Position numbers and translations under genes: made by a program
In this document: positions 18,290 to 27,225 of the stretch, one piece after another
Numbering within the stretch: position 1 is the stretch's first letter
Layout of the letters: each line of letters begins with the position of its first letter
The notes under the pieces: model-generated
What the model was told of the DNA's origin: nothing
Seen by the model: the letters and a program-made list of their open reading frames with translations, nothing else
Database searches by the model: none
Source: Candidatus Marisimplicoccus framensis
Lineage (GTDB): Bacteria > Bacteroidota > Bacteroidia > Flavobacteriales > Flavobacteriaceae
NCBI GenBank assembly: GCA_905182065.1
Contig: CAJIZN010000001.1
Location: 124,001 to 188,000 of the forward strand
DNA length: 64,000 bases
Direction: 5' to 3'

Positions 18290-18997
18290 ATGAAATACAA
18301 CCGAATATTACTCAAACTTAGTGGAGAGGCTCTCTTAGGAAAAAACTCTTATGGCATTGATAATGATAGGCTTGTAGAATATGCAGAAGAAATAAAGCAA
18401 ATTCATAAAGAAGGTGTTGAAATTGGAATTGTAATTGGAGGAGGAAATATCTTTAGAGGATTGACTGGATCTAAAGATGGAATAGATAGAGTTCAAGCTG
18501 ATTACATGGGTATGTTAGCAACAGTAATTAATGGTTTAGCTCTCCAAAATGCTCTAGAAAACATGGATATTCCAACACGACTTCAGTCTGCGATTAAGAT
18601 GGAATCAATTGCTGAGCCATTTATTAAAAGAAAAGCCACTAGACATCTAGAGAAAGGACGTGTTGTAATTTTTGCATCTGGAACTGGTAATCCTTATTTT
18701 ACTACAGATTCTGCTGCGGTTCTAAGGGCAATTGAGATAAATGCTGAAGTTATTTTGAAAGGCACAAGAGTTGATGGTATTTATAATGAAGATCCTGAAA
18801 TAAATAAAGGAGCTATAAAATTTGATAATATTTCCTTTGAAGAAACTATAAAAAAAGGATTGAAGATAATGGACACAACAGCCTTTACACTCAGTAAGGA
18901 AAATGAGCTCCCTATAATTGTTTTTGACATGAACACTAGAGGGAATTTAACAAAAGTTATAATGGGCGAAAATATCGGAACAAAAGTTTCTAAATAA
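18290..18997 (+). CDS. pyrH: UMP kinase
   Basis: A 235-residue bacterial UMP kinase (amino-acid-kinase fold) that phosphorylates UMP to [12 protein letters not shown] (8-16) is the phosphate loop, [11 protein letters not shown] near 47-57 and the [13 protein letters not shown] segment near 144-156 form the rest of the active site. It starts a cluster pyrH-frr-asnS-rpoN on the plus strand; pyrH-frr adjacency is common across bacteria. The -7-type element upstream suggests its own promoter in addition to any read-through from truB. Confidence 0.95.
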   Translation: MKYNRILLKLSGEALLGKNSYGIDNDRLVEYAEEIKQIHKEGVEIGIVIGGGNIFRGLTGSKDGIDRVQADYMGMLATVINGLALQNALENMDIPTRLQSAIKMESIAEPFIKRKATRHLEKGRVVIFASGTGNPYFTTDSAAVLRAIEINAEVILKGTRVDGIYNEDPEINKGAIKFDNISFEETIKKGLKIMDTTAFTLSKENELPIIVFDMNTRGNLTKVIMGENIGTKVSK

Positions 18998-19006
18998 TTC
19001 TTAAAT

Positions 19007-19558
19007 ATGGAAAACAATCAAGAAATAGTCGAAAGTGCAGAATTAAATATGATGTCTGCTATCAGTCATTTAGAAACTGAAATAGCAAAAATTAGAGCTG
19101 GTAAAGCAAACCCCATAATGCTTAAAGGTATAACAGTTGAATATTATGGAAATATGACTCCATTAACTCAAGTTGCCTCAGTTAATACTCCAAATGCTCA
19201 AACAATTAGTATTCAACCCTGGGAAAAAGATATGCTAGATGAAATTGAGAAAAGTATAATCAGCTCGAATCTTGGCCTTAACCCTGTTAATAATGGTGAA
19301 TCATTGCTAATTAACATTCCCCCTTTGACAGAAGAAAGGAGAATTGAGCTAACTAAGTTAGCCAAATCAGAATCAGAATCTGCTAAAGTTAGCATTAGAA
19401 ACACCCGAAAAGATGCTAATAATAAAATTAAAAATATTGAAATATCAGATGACTTAAAATCTAATCTTGAAATTGATACTCAAGAATTAACTGATAAATA
19501 CATTAAAAAAGTAGATGAAATGTACTCAATTAAAGAGAAAGATATTCTAACTCTATAA
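19007..19558 (+). CDS. frr: Ribosome recycling factor
   Basis: A 183-residue factor that, with EF-G, splits post-termination ribosomes. The length matches the family (about 185). Conserved segments are AKIRAGKANPIML near 28-40, the TPLTQVASVN hinge near 55-64, and the VSIRNTRKDANNKIK helix near 128-142 with the arginine that contacts rRNA. It follows pyrH by 9 bp and precedes asnS by 3 bp, so one transcript is likely. Confidence 0.95.
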   Translation: MENNQEIVESAELNMMSAISHLETEIAKIRAGKANPIMLKGITVEYYGNMTPLTQVASVNTPNAQTISIQPWEKDMLDEIEKSIISSNLGLNPVNNGESLLINIPPLTEERRIELTKLAKSESESAKVSIRNTRKDANNKIKNIEISDDLKSNLEIDTQELTDKYIKKVDEMYSIKEKDILTL

Positions 19559-19561
19559 TAT

Positions 19562-20986
19562 ATGGATCTAGTCAAAATTAAAGATATATTCACCTCACCT
19601 GATATTAACAAAAACATTACTATTGGTGGATGGGTAAGAGCCTTTAGGGCAAAAAAATTTATTGAATTAAATGATGGGTCTTCAATAAAGAATATTCAAT
19701 GTGTGATTTCAGATTCCTCAATAGATGAGAAAATCTTAAAAAAGATAAGTATTGGAAGCTCTTTGAAAATAAAGGGTGATTTAATAAAAAGTATAGGAAA
19801 AGGTCAAAATTTTGAGATTCAAATATTAAGTATAGAGTTATTAGGCGAATCAGATCCTGATAAGTATCCTATTCAGCCTAAGAAACATAGCTTTGAATTT
19901 CTTAGAGAGCAAGCTCATCTTAGAATTAGAACTTCAACATTTAGCTCTGTAATGAGAATTAGATCAAAACTAGCTTTTGGAATTCATGATTTTTTTAATA
20001 AAAAGGACTTTAACTATATAAATACACCTATAATAACCTCCAATGATGCCGAGGGAGCAGGAGAAATGTTTAAGGTCACAACATTAAGTGAAGATCAAAT
20101 TGACAAAAAGGAAACTGATTATTCTAAAGACTTTTTTGGTAAAAGAACAAGTTTAACTGTTTCAGGACAATTAGAGGCAGAGACATATGCATTAGGTCTT
20201 GGAAATGTCTATACATTTGGACCAACTTTTAGAGCAGAGAATTCTAATACTTCAAGACATGCTTCTGAATTTTGGATGATTGAACCTGAAATGGCATTTT
20301 ACGATCTTAATGACAATATGGATCTAGCTGAATCTTTTTTAAAAAATATACTTCAATATATTTTAGACAACTGTTCTGAAGATTTGAATTTTCTGGATGA
20401 AAGACTTACCAAAGAAGAAAGCCAAAAACCAAAGATTGAAAGAAGTGATCTTACTTTAATTGAAAAAATTAAGTTTACTATCGATAATAAGTTTGTTAGA
20501 ATATCTTACACTGAAGCTTTTGAAATTCTAAGAAATTCTAATTATAACAAAAAGAAAAAATTTAAATATTTATTGAATGAATGGGGATGTGATTTTCAAA
20601 GTGAACATGAAAGATTTTTAGTTGAAAAGCATTTCAAATCTCCAGTTATTATTTATGATTATCCCACAAAAATTAAAGCTTTCTACATGAGATTAAATGA
20701 CGACGAAAAGACAGTGAGAGCTATGGATGTTCTATTTCCTGGGATTGGCGAGATAATTGGAGGCTCACAAAGAGAAGAAAGGTTGGATGTTCTAAAGAAA
20801 AGAATGAATGAAATGGATATCGATGAAAAGGAATTATGGTGGTACTTAGATCTTAGAAGATATGGTACAGTCCCTCATAGCGGATTTGGGCTAGGATTTG
20901 AAAGAATAGTAATGTTTTGTACTGGTATGCAAAACATTAGGGATGTAATCCCCTATCCTAGAACCCCAAAAAATGCTTCATTTTAA
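19562..20986 (+). CDS. asnS: Asparagine-tRNA ligase
   Basis: A 474-residue class II synthetase. Residues about 15-95 form the OB-fold anticodon-binding domain. Motif 2 appears as TFRAENSNTSRHASEFWMIE near 228-247 and motif 3 as GFGLGFERIVMFCTG near the C terminus, with YPRTP at the end, which is diagnostic of AsnS rather than AspS. It begins 3 bp after frr. Asparagine charging is therefore direct, not via transamidation. Confidence 0.95.
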   Translation: MDLVKIKDIFTSPDINKNITIGGWVRAFRAKKFIELNDGSSIKNIQCVISDSSIDEKILKKISIGSSLKIKGDLIKSIGKGQNFEIQILSIELLGESDPDKYPIQPKKHSFEFLREQAHLRIRTSTFSSVMRIRSKLAFGIHDFFNKKDFNYINTPIITSNDAEGAGEMFKVTTLSEDQIDKKETDYSKDFFGKRTSLTVSGQLEAETYALGLGNVYTFGPTFRAENSNTSRHASEFWMIEPEMAFYDLNDNMDLAESFLKNILQYILDNCSEDLNFLDERLTKEESQKPKIERSDLTLIEKIKFTIDNKFVRISYTEAFEILRNSNYNKKKKFKYLLNEWGCDFQSEHERFLVEKHFKSPVIIYDYPTKIKAFYMRLNDDEKTVRAMDVLFPGIGEIIGGSQREERLDVLKKRMNEMDIDEKELWWYLDLRRYGTVPHSGFGLGFERIVMFCTGMQNIRDVIPYPRTPKNASF

Positions 20987-21005
20987 ATTACATTAATTCT
21001 TTTCT

Positions 21006-21013
21006 TACTTTTG
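21006..21013 (+). promoter_or_regulatory. Candidate -7 promoter element upstream of rpoN
   Basis: TACTTTTG fits the Bacteroidota -7 consensus TANNTTTG and ends 17 bp before the rpoN ATG. No TTG/TTTG lies at the proper distance upstream, so the call rests on the -7 box alone. Confidence 0.25.
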
Positions 21014-21030
21014 TTTAAGTATATATTCAA

Positions 21031-22453
21031 ATGCTCAATCAAAAACTACAACTAAAGTTATCACAGAAGCTTTCTCCTCAGCAGATTCAGCTAATGAAGT
21101 TAATTCAACTTACAACAGCTAGAATTCGAGCAAAAGATTACAAATGAAATTGAAGAAAACCCAGCACTTGAAAAAGGGAGTGAATCATTAGATAATGATA
21201 CTAATGAATATGAGGGAGATAGAGATGAAGGAGATGTTAATGTAGATGAATATCTTTCAGACGAACCAGATAATTACAATCAAAACTATTATTCAAATCA
21301 AGAAGAGAAAACTAATTTTCAAACAAAAGAATCAGTAAGTTTTCATCAATTTCTTGATAATCAGTCAAAAAATTTAATTCTAACAGATTCAGAAAAGCCA
21401 ATTTGTGAATTCTTAATTGGAAGTATTGATGAAAGTGGATATTTAAGGAGAGAAATTGAAGATATTATTGATGATTTGGCATTCACTCAAAATATTGTTG
21501 CAAATACCAATGAAGTTTTATCAGTATTAGAAAAAATCCATGATCTTGATCCACCAGGGGTTGGAGCTAGATCACTACAGGAGTGCCTTTTAATTCAACT
21601 CAAGAAAAAAAATAATTCAAAAGAATCAATAATAAATTCAATTAACCTCATAGAAAATGAATTTGAATTATTTTCAAAAAAGAAATTTTCTCGAATTTCA
21701 GAAAAATTAAACTTATCACAAGAAGATTTAAAATTAGTTATTGAAGAGATCTCCAGATTGAATCCAAAACCAGGCGGTTCTATTACAAGTGAATTTTCAA
21801 ATAATACAATAGTTCCAGATTTTATTCTTTCAATAGAAGATGGAAACTTTATAGTTGAACTAAATAAACGAAACTCACCTGAATTAAGACTTTCAAATTC
21901 ATATAAAAATATTCTTGAAGGATATAAAAATGATCCAAAAAAAACTAAATCTCAAAATCAAGCAATTCAATTTTTAAAACAAAAACTTGATTCAGCTAAA
22001 TGGTTTATAGAGGCAATTGAACAAAGACATCAAACACTATTTCAAACTGTAAATGCAATTGTTAACTTTCAAAAAGAGTATTTTTTAACAGGAGAAGAAA
22101 AAAATCTTAAACCAATGATTTTAAAGGATATTGCCGAAATAATCAATATGGACATATCTACAGTTTCAAGAGTAGCTAATAGTAAATATATTGATACTCC
22201 TTATGGGATAAAACTTCTAAAAAGTTATTTTTCTGAAGGGATGAAAAACATGGAAGGTGATGAAATTTCTACAATTGAAATAAAGAAAATTTTACAAGAA
22301 ATTGTAAATGATGAAAATAAGAATAAACCTTTATCAGATATAGAGCTATCTGAAAAACTTTCTGAAAAAGGTTATAAAGTTGCTAGAAGAACTGTTTCAA
22401 AATATCGTGAAAATTTAGATATATCCGTTGCTAGACTAAGGAAAGAGCTATAG
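21031..22453 (+). CDS. rpoN: RNA polymerase sigma-54 factor, broken by a +1 frameshift near 21118
   Basis: Read with one frame change this is a 473-residue sigma-54. The ATG at 21031 opens MLNQKLQLKLSQKLSPQQIQ, the conserved activator-contacting region I, but that frame stops after 38 codons. Removing one base near 21118 joins it to LEFEQKITNEIEENPALE and an open frame to the normal stop. Downstream lie an acidic region II (about 45-95), the core-binding domain, a helix-turn-helix (NMDISTVSRVANSKYIDTPYGIK) and an intact RpoN box, ARRTVSKYRE. A start at TTG 21476 would lose region I and is not credible. No sigma-54 activator gene is in the window. Confidence 0.88.
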
Positions 22454-23143
22454 TATATAGAAAACCAACCCTAACCTAAAAAAACTAATATTAAGACTTT
22501 CTCCTTGAACTGTTTTTTTATTTTTTATTAATGGATCTAAATCATATTCTAAAGATATATTCCATGTATTGTACCCTGCATTTAAATAAATAGAGGTAGT
22601 CCAATCATTAATTTCGTCTATCTTAAGTTCAGAACCATATGAAGGATTAGAATATAAAGGAAAATTCTTTTTTAGTTTAAATCCAGAATATATTCTCCAA
22701 AATTTAAATTCATCAATATTAGACTTTCTCCATCTATATTCGAGGGGGATCACGATTGATGAAAATGACATTTCATTTTTTGATTCTAAAAATTTACTAA
22801 CTACTATTCTATAGTTAATTTCATCGTTTTCTTTAATAGGTTGGATATTTGAAGTGAAAAAATTTCTTTCATATCCAACTCCTACTCCAATTGCTCTTGT
22901 TGAATTATTATTTAAAGGAAAGTCACGTATGAAGCCAAATTGAAAGTTGCCAGAAAATCCATTTTGTTTAAAATCAGAAATAGACTCACTCTGAATAAAA
23001 TAACTTGATCCAAAATAAAGTTGATCCTCTCTGTAGGTATCTTTTGATGGCTCATTAGAGGATTGACTAAATAGACTAAAGGAAATTAGATAGGTTAGAA
23101 AAAATAAATTTTTTCTAGTTAAAATTTTGAGTGTAGTCTCCAA
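22448..23143 (-). CDS. Outer-membrane beta-barrel protein (PorT/porin superfamily)
   Basis: A 231-residue exported protein. A hydrophobic signal stretch (about 11-26, NLFFLTYLISFSLFS) is followed by alternating aromatic strands and a terminal strand ending in FRLGLVFYIL, the pattern of an eight-strand-type barrel. The assigned start is TTG, 29 bp inside the end of exbD in another frame; no ATG is available. It is the last gene of the exbB-exbD operon and ends in a 6-bp convergent overlap with rpoN. Similar barrels follow exbD in other Flavobacteriia. A T9SS PorT role is possible but not shown. Confidence 0.65.
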   Translation of the reverse strand: METTLKILTRKNLFFLTYLISFSLFSQSSNEPSKDTYREDQLYFGSSYFIQSESISDFKQNGFSGNFQFGFIRDFPLNNNSTRAIGVGVGYERNFFTSNIQPIKENDEINYRIVVSKFLESKNEMSFSSIVIPLEYRWRKSNIDEFKFWRIYSGFKLKKNFPLYSNPSYGSELKIDEINDWTTSIYLNAGYNTWNISLEYDLDPLIKNKKTVQGESLNISFFRLGLVFYIL

Positions 23144-23597
23144 CTCTTGTTGTATAGTTTAGCTTGAGGGCGTTAACTTTACGCAACTCTTGCTTGATAT
23201 CACTAATTATTCCCATCTTAGTATCACTATCAACCTTTAACGCAGTTGTTAGAACATTTTGAAGTTCTTCTCGCTTTGCAGCTCTTTCTGCCAAAACAAA
23301 TGCACCAACTTCTTCAACAGTTCCAAATTTATCATTTAATTGAATCCTTGCTTGGCTTCCATAAGTATCAACATATCTACTAGAGGGTTTACCTGCATAT
23401 ATATAAATAACCCTATCCTTTTTATCTAGCTTTTGAATTTGATCCGCAGCAGGAAGTGTGTTTTGAACCATCAAGGTACTATCACGCATAACAGTTGCTA
23501 CCATAAAAAAGAATAATAGCATAAAAACTATATCAGGCAAAGATGCCGTTGATATTGCAGGAAGATCACCACTTTTCTTTTTATTGAACTTTGCCAT
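23115..23597 (-). CDS. ExbD/TolR-family protein, second copy
   Basis: A 160-residue biopolymer transport protein with one N-terminal membrane helix (about 22-40) that carries the proton-relaying aspartate, Asp22 in SLPDIVFMLLFFFM. The rest is a periplasmic domain. With ExbB/TolQ it uses the proton motive force to energise TonB or a related partner. It follows the first exbD by 2 bp. Tandem divergent exbD genes are usual in Bacteroidota. Confidence 0.88.
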   Translation of the reverse strand: MAKFNKKKSGDLPAISTASLPDIVFMLLFFFMVATVMRDSTLMVQNTLPAADQIQKLDKKDRVIYIYAGKPSSRYVDTYGSQARIQLNDKFGTVEEVGAFVLAERAAKREELQNVLTTALKVDSDTKMGIISDIKQELRKVNALKLNYTTRVGDYTQNFN

Positions 23598-23599
23598 AT

Positions 23600-24223
23600 T
23601 TAATTTACTTTACTTGGTTCAGCCTCAGATAATTTTTGAGGATATAATAATTTTACTACATCTAGCTTCTCTTTCAAGTTAGCTTTATCATCTCCAGTTG
23701 TTCTTGGATCACTATATATTAGATCAGCTTCAACATAAGAAATACCCATATTAGGGTTCAGTCTTGCAAATTCTCTATTCCTAAGTACATTATATGCAGC
23801 AACTAATTCATTTTGAACTGCTATATATACTTTATATTGAGTTTCTCTATCATTCTTTAATGATATAATAGCTTTATCAGGATTATCTGAAGATCTAGAA
23901 TCTCGATTACCTTGACAATAATTACATGCTTCTTCACCCGATCCTCCTCCGTTATCTAGAAACTCAACAGCTAGACCTCTAAGATCTTTAATATCAGTCA
24001 ATGATTCTTCAACTAATAATTGATTATTCTTATTTACTACAACAGTGAAAATATTTTTTTCTCTAATGATTGGAGGGTCAATTTGGTCTTCCATAGGGGG
24101 AAGTTTCCTGTTAATACCACTATCCGTTTCAATAGTTGTTGTTACCAAAAAGAAAATCAAAAGTAAAAAGGCAATATCAGCCATTGATCCTGCATTAACT
24201 TCTGGAGCTTTTCTTTTAGCCAT
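23600..24223 (-). CDS. ExbD/TolR-family protein, first copy
   Basis: A 207-residue ExbD/TolR protein with a membrane helix near 14-32 and the key aspartate Asp16 in SMADIAFLLLIFFLV. Its periplasmic region is longer than that of its neighbour and has a CNYCQG pair of cysteines near 100-103, which could form a disulfide. It lies between the four-helix membrane protein and the second exbD in the operon. Confidence 0.88.
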   Translation of the reverse strand: MAKRKAPEVNAGSMADIAFLLLIFFLVTTTIETDSGINRKLPPMEDQIDPPIIREKNIFTVVVNKNNQLLVEESLTDIKDLRGLAVEFLDNGGGSGEEACNYCQGNRDSRSSDNPDKAIISLKNDRETQYKVYIAVQNELVAAYNVLRNREFARLNPNMGISYVEADLIYSDPRTTGDDKANLKEKLDVVKLLYPQKLSEAEPSKVN

Positions 24224-24245
24224 AATTTATTTTTTTAGAGAATTT

Positions 24246-24677
24246 TTAATTCCAGGAAAAACCATTAATCCACATTGCAATAATTGATAAGATATAGAAT
24301 ACTCGTATACCTGTTCCAACTAATTTAGAACTCAAAGCTGAAAGAACTTTACCATCTCTCATTGGAGTTTCTACTCCACTTGAAAGAACAAAAGCAATTA
24401 TCACTACAACCAAGAATAAACCTGCAGATTTTAATGCATTTTTCATCTTTGCCTTATCTTTTGCAATAGCTCTTAAAGAGAATGTTAACGTAACTATAAT
24501 TGCTATTAGTAATATTATTTGACTAAGAATAATTATTGGTGTTATAGCACCATAATTACCTGATGCAGCTGCCATTTTTATGCTGTCGTCTCCACTTACA
24601 AAAACTATTGCAAGAAATATTACTCCAACTACTCCAAGGGCAATACACCCAATTCTAGTTATTTTTTCAAGATTCAT
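24246..24677 (-). CDS. Four-helix membrane protein of the Exb operon, function unknown
   Basis: A 143-residue protein with four predicted helices (about 8-28, 45-68, 84-103 and 122-140) and no recognised domain. It sits 6 bp after exbB and 22 bp before exbD, so it belongs to the same transcript. Homologues are found in this position in other Flavobacteriia as far as I recall the gene order. A structural role in the motor complex is a reasonable guess, not a demonstrated one. Confidence 0.7.
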   Translation of the reverse strand: MNLEKITRIGCIALGVVGVIFLAIVFVSGDDSIKMAAASGNYGAITPIIILSQIILLIAIIVTLTFSLRAIAKDKAKMKNALKSAGLFLVVVIIAFVLSSGVETPMRDGKVLSALSSKLVGTGIRVFYILSIIAMWINGFSWN

Positions 24678-24683
24678 AATTTA

Positions 24684-25466
24684 TTATTTTTTTTGAGCTG
24701 AAAGAATATCAATTAGAGTAATTGATGCATCTTCCATATCATTAACTATTGAATCAATTTTTGCTACTATATAGTTGTAAAAAACTTGTAATATAATTGC
24801 TACTATTAGACCAAAAACTGTTGTTAAAAGTGCTATTTTAATACCACCTGCAACTAAAGAAGGTTGCATATCACCAGCTGCTTCAATTCTATCAAATGCA
24901 TTAATCATCCCTATAACAGTTCCCATGAATCCAAGCATAGGTGCAAGAGCTATAAAAAGAGATATCCAAGAAACATTTTTCTCTAACTGTCCCATTTGAA
25001 CTCCACCATAAGATATTACAGCTTTTTCGGCAGCTTCAACTCCGTCTTTTGCTCTATCTAATCCTTGATAAAAGATTGAAGCGATAGGGCCTTTTGTATT
25101 TCTACATACTTCTTTAGCAGCTTCAACACCACCAGATTTTAATGCTTCTTCAACGTCACCTGTAAGTTTTTCAGAATTAGTTGTAGATAAGTTCAGGTAT
25201 ATGATTCTTTCAATTGAAATTGCTAAACCAAGAATAAGACAAATAAGAACAATTCCCATAAAACCTGGGCCTCCTTCAATAAAACGCTTCTTTAATTCTT
25301 GAGTAAAACCAGCAGAAGCTTCATCTGAGCTTGCTTCCATCATTGACTCATCTTGTGAATCCTGAATAGTAACTATACTATTAATTGTAGACGTTGCATA
25401 AACATTTGTTGTAAATGATGAACCAACGAATACAAATAGGATTAAGGCAAATAATATTTTTTTCAT
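24684..25466 (-). CDS. MotA/TolQ/ExbB proton-channel protein
   Basis: A 260-residue proton-channel subunit. Residues 1-25 are a hydrophobic signal-like stretch, then an acidic periplasmic segment, a membrane helix near 72-92, and the conserved pair of helices near 165-190 and 208-235 (LAPMLGFMGTVIGMINAF and GIKIALLTTVFGLIVAI) that form the pore. It is the first gene of the exbB-membrane protein-exbD-exbD-barrel operon and has the best promoter in the window directly upstream. Confidence 0.9.
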   Translation of the reverse strand: MKKILFALILFVFVGSSFTTNVYATSTINSIVTIQDSQDESMMEASSDEASAGFTQELKKRFIEGGPGFMGIVLICLILGLAISIERIIYLNLSTTNSEKLTGDVEEALKSGGVEAAKEVCRNTKGPIASIFYQGLDRAKDGVEAAEKAVISYGGVQMGQLEKNVSWISLFIALAPMLGFMGTVIGMINAFDRIEAAGDMQPSLVAGGIKIALLTTVFGLIVAIILQVFYNYIVAKIDSIVNDMEDASITLIDILSAQKK

Positions 25467-25495
25467 GTTTCTAGTATTTTCAATAATTGAGAATC

Positions 25496-25526
25496 GAAAG
25501 ATATAAAAATTATTATACGATTCAAA
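25496..25526 (-). promoter_or_regulatory. Bacteroidota-type promoter of the exbB operon
   Basis: On the minus strand TTTG (25526-25523) is followed after exactly 19 bp by TATCTTTC (25503-25496), which matches the -7 consensus TANNTTTG at all but the last position. The optimum spacing of TTTG-N19-TANNTTTG is met. The expected start of transcription near 25490 leaves a leader of about 24 nt before the exbB ATG at 25466. Confidence 0.6.
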
Positions 25527-25571
25527 TTTTTTTTTAATTGATAATTCTCTTCATTAGACTGTATATAAAAT

Positions 25572-26966
25572 CTATTTTAATGGTTCATATTTTTCGTATG
25601 GATATGAATCTGGTAACACAAACGGCCCAGTGGAAATTATGAAGGGGAAATCTGATTCTGGATCTAAAATAAATTCCATCATAATAGCCTCATAACCAGT
25701 TGATTCATTATTCAATAAAATTTTATAACTATTGTCAATAGATTTTTTTACTGATGATTTTTTCCAAAGCTCCCCTTCTTGCCATAATCTAAAATCTCTT
25801 CCATCATCATTTTTTGCATTCCAAACTGAGACTGAATAATTTCCATTATAATCCAGAATTACATCAATACTGTCATTATTTAATTTCCAATTTAGCGAAG
25901 GCATTTTTATATCATTAACAATTCTGTGAAAATAGCTGATAAGATCATCATTTAAATATCTTCCTTCTAAAGAATGATTTGTATTTGGAACATACCTTAA
26001 TAATTTATCACCTAGTAGTTCGTCAAAATAAAATCTCCATGAATCAGTAGAAAAAAATTCATCTGAACCTGCATTAATTAAATACTTAGGCATAGTAAGT
26101 TTCTCTTTAAAATAATATGGTTCCACATAACTCATAAGTGTTTTAAATTCATCAGTTCCCATCCAATCTTGTATATTATAGTTAACATATGATTGAACAG
26201 CAGGAGAAAACTCTCCATAACTCCTATAATGATTTTCAAAAGATGGAACCAAATTTAGCATATCAATGACCATTGGAACAACCGCAATAACCCTTTCATC
26301 AACTGCTGCTGTTGTCCATGCTACCCAACCCCTTTTTGAGGCACCAGAAACAACAAAATCTTTAACATTTATATTTTGCTGTAATGTGATTTCTTGAGCC
26401 AAATCCATTGATCGAACAACTGCTCGAGTCATAGGTAATCTAGGCAACCATTCAATATCTTTTTGCTTTGCACCTTTTTCTAAAAATTGATTCCATGCAT
26501 ATGCAATCAGGTCATCCTCATAAAAAGATTCTTGTTCAGATGATAAAAAGTTAATTGGCTGTGCTGGAATATTATGAATATTTACTATAACTGATTTTGT
26601 TTTTAAAGCATAACTTATAGATGTTGAATCAAGTCTGAAGTAATCTTCATCTTTTACTCCAGAATCTATAAAAATTATTCCCGTATCAGTTTGAGTTTCT
26701 TTTGGAATGACAATGTCCACATAATGCCACCATTCTACATCTTCAACTTTCTTTGAGTCTAACCATTCACCTGAGGTCATTTTTATATGGTATCCAGTCC
26801 ACTCATCTTCATAAAAAATTTCTTCAATATCATAACTAAACTCATCTTTTGTAGAGTCAATGTAGTCTTTCATCGAGGTATAACCCTCTGTCGATAAAAA
26901 AGCATAATTAATCCCAAAATATACTAGTACTAATAAAAGAACTAAAAGAATTTTTTTCACAGACAT
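25572..26966 (-). CDS. PhoPQ-activated pathogenicity-related (PqaA-type) alpha/beta hydrolase
   Basis: A 464-residue exported protein: N-terminal membrane/signal helix at about 5-22, then an alpha/beta hydrolase domain. The probable nucleophile is Ser210 in VSGASKRGW, and an Asp (GSDEFF, near 303) and His (NTNHSLEG, near 333) complete a triad. The SKRGWVAW motif is the mark of the PhoPQ-activated family. The natural substrate is unknown in most members. It stands alone between fabH and the Exb operon; about 100 bp on each side is free of genes. Confidence 0.82.
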   Translation of the reverse strand: MSVKKILLVLLLVLVYFGINYAFLSTEGYTSMKDYIDSTKDEFSYDIEEIFYEDEWTGYHIKMTSGEWLDSKKVEDVEWWHYVDIVIPKETQTDTGIIFIDSGVKDEDYFRLDSTSISYALKTKSVIVNIHNIPAQPINFLSSEQESFYEDDLIAYAWNQFLEKGAKQKDIEWLPRLPMTRAVVRSMDLAQEITLQQNINVKDFVVSGASKRGWVAWTTAAVDERVIAVVPMVIDMLNLVPSFENHYRSYGEFSPAVQSYVNYNIQDWMGTDEFKTLMSYVEPYYFKEKLTMPKYLINAGSDEFFSTDSWRFYFDELLGDKLLRYVPNTNHSLEGRYLNDDLISYFHRIVNDIKMPSLNWKLNNDSIDVILDYNGNYSVSVWNAKNDDGRDFRLWQEGELWKKSSVKKSIDNSYKILLNNESTGYEAIMMEFILDPESDFPFIISTGPFVLPDSYPYEKYEPLK

Positions 26967-27015
26967 AGAACAAATTTTAAATAAGTTTATTATAAAAAAG
27001 GCCCTTTTTTTTTCT

Positions 27016-27225
27016 TTAATAAATAACCTTTAACCAATTAATTATTTTTTTTTCGTATTTCTCTGCATCCTCCCAATATTTTTCATCACGAAGGGGTGTT
27101 CTTTTTGCAAACCATTTACCCACATAATAAAATATTATGAAATCTATTGGCAACGTAATTAATCCTAAACCACCATGTATCCAGTAATGTATGTAAAATC
27201 CATAGTTTAAATTGAAAATTACCAC
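27016..27225 (-). CDS. Small membrane protein, unknown function
   Basis: A 69-residue protein with one or two hydrophobic stretches (about 8-40, rich in Tyr, Ile and Gly) and a charged C-terminal helix ([19 protein letters not shown]). The only start available is a GTG at 27225 that overlaps the final codons of fabH; a TAG precedes it directly, so translation is probably coupled to fabH termination. No family recognised. A gene is supported by the bias of charged and hydrophobic residues and the lack of any other use of this stretch, but it remains tentative. Confidence 0.5.
   Translation of the reverse strand: MVIFNLNYGFYIHYWIHGGLGLITLPIDFIIFYYVGKWFAKRTPLRDEKYWEDAEKYEKKIINWLKVIY

Noticed and set aside
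21476..22453. A short sigma-54-like gene starting at TTG 21476.
   Set aside because: The sequence upstream codes for the rest of sigma-54 in the same frame back to about 21119; the true start is ATG 21031 with a frame change.
26992..27012. A/T-rich palindrome (AAAAAAGG and CCTTTTTT) as a terminator after the small membrane gene.
   Set aside because: The arms leave almost no loop unless the G-C pairs are left open, and the remaining stem is only A-T pairs.
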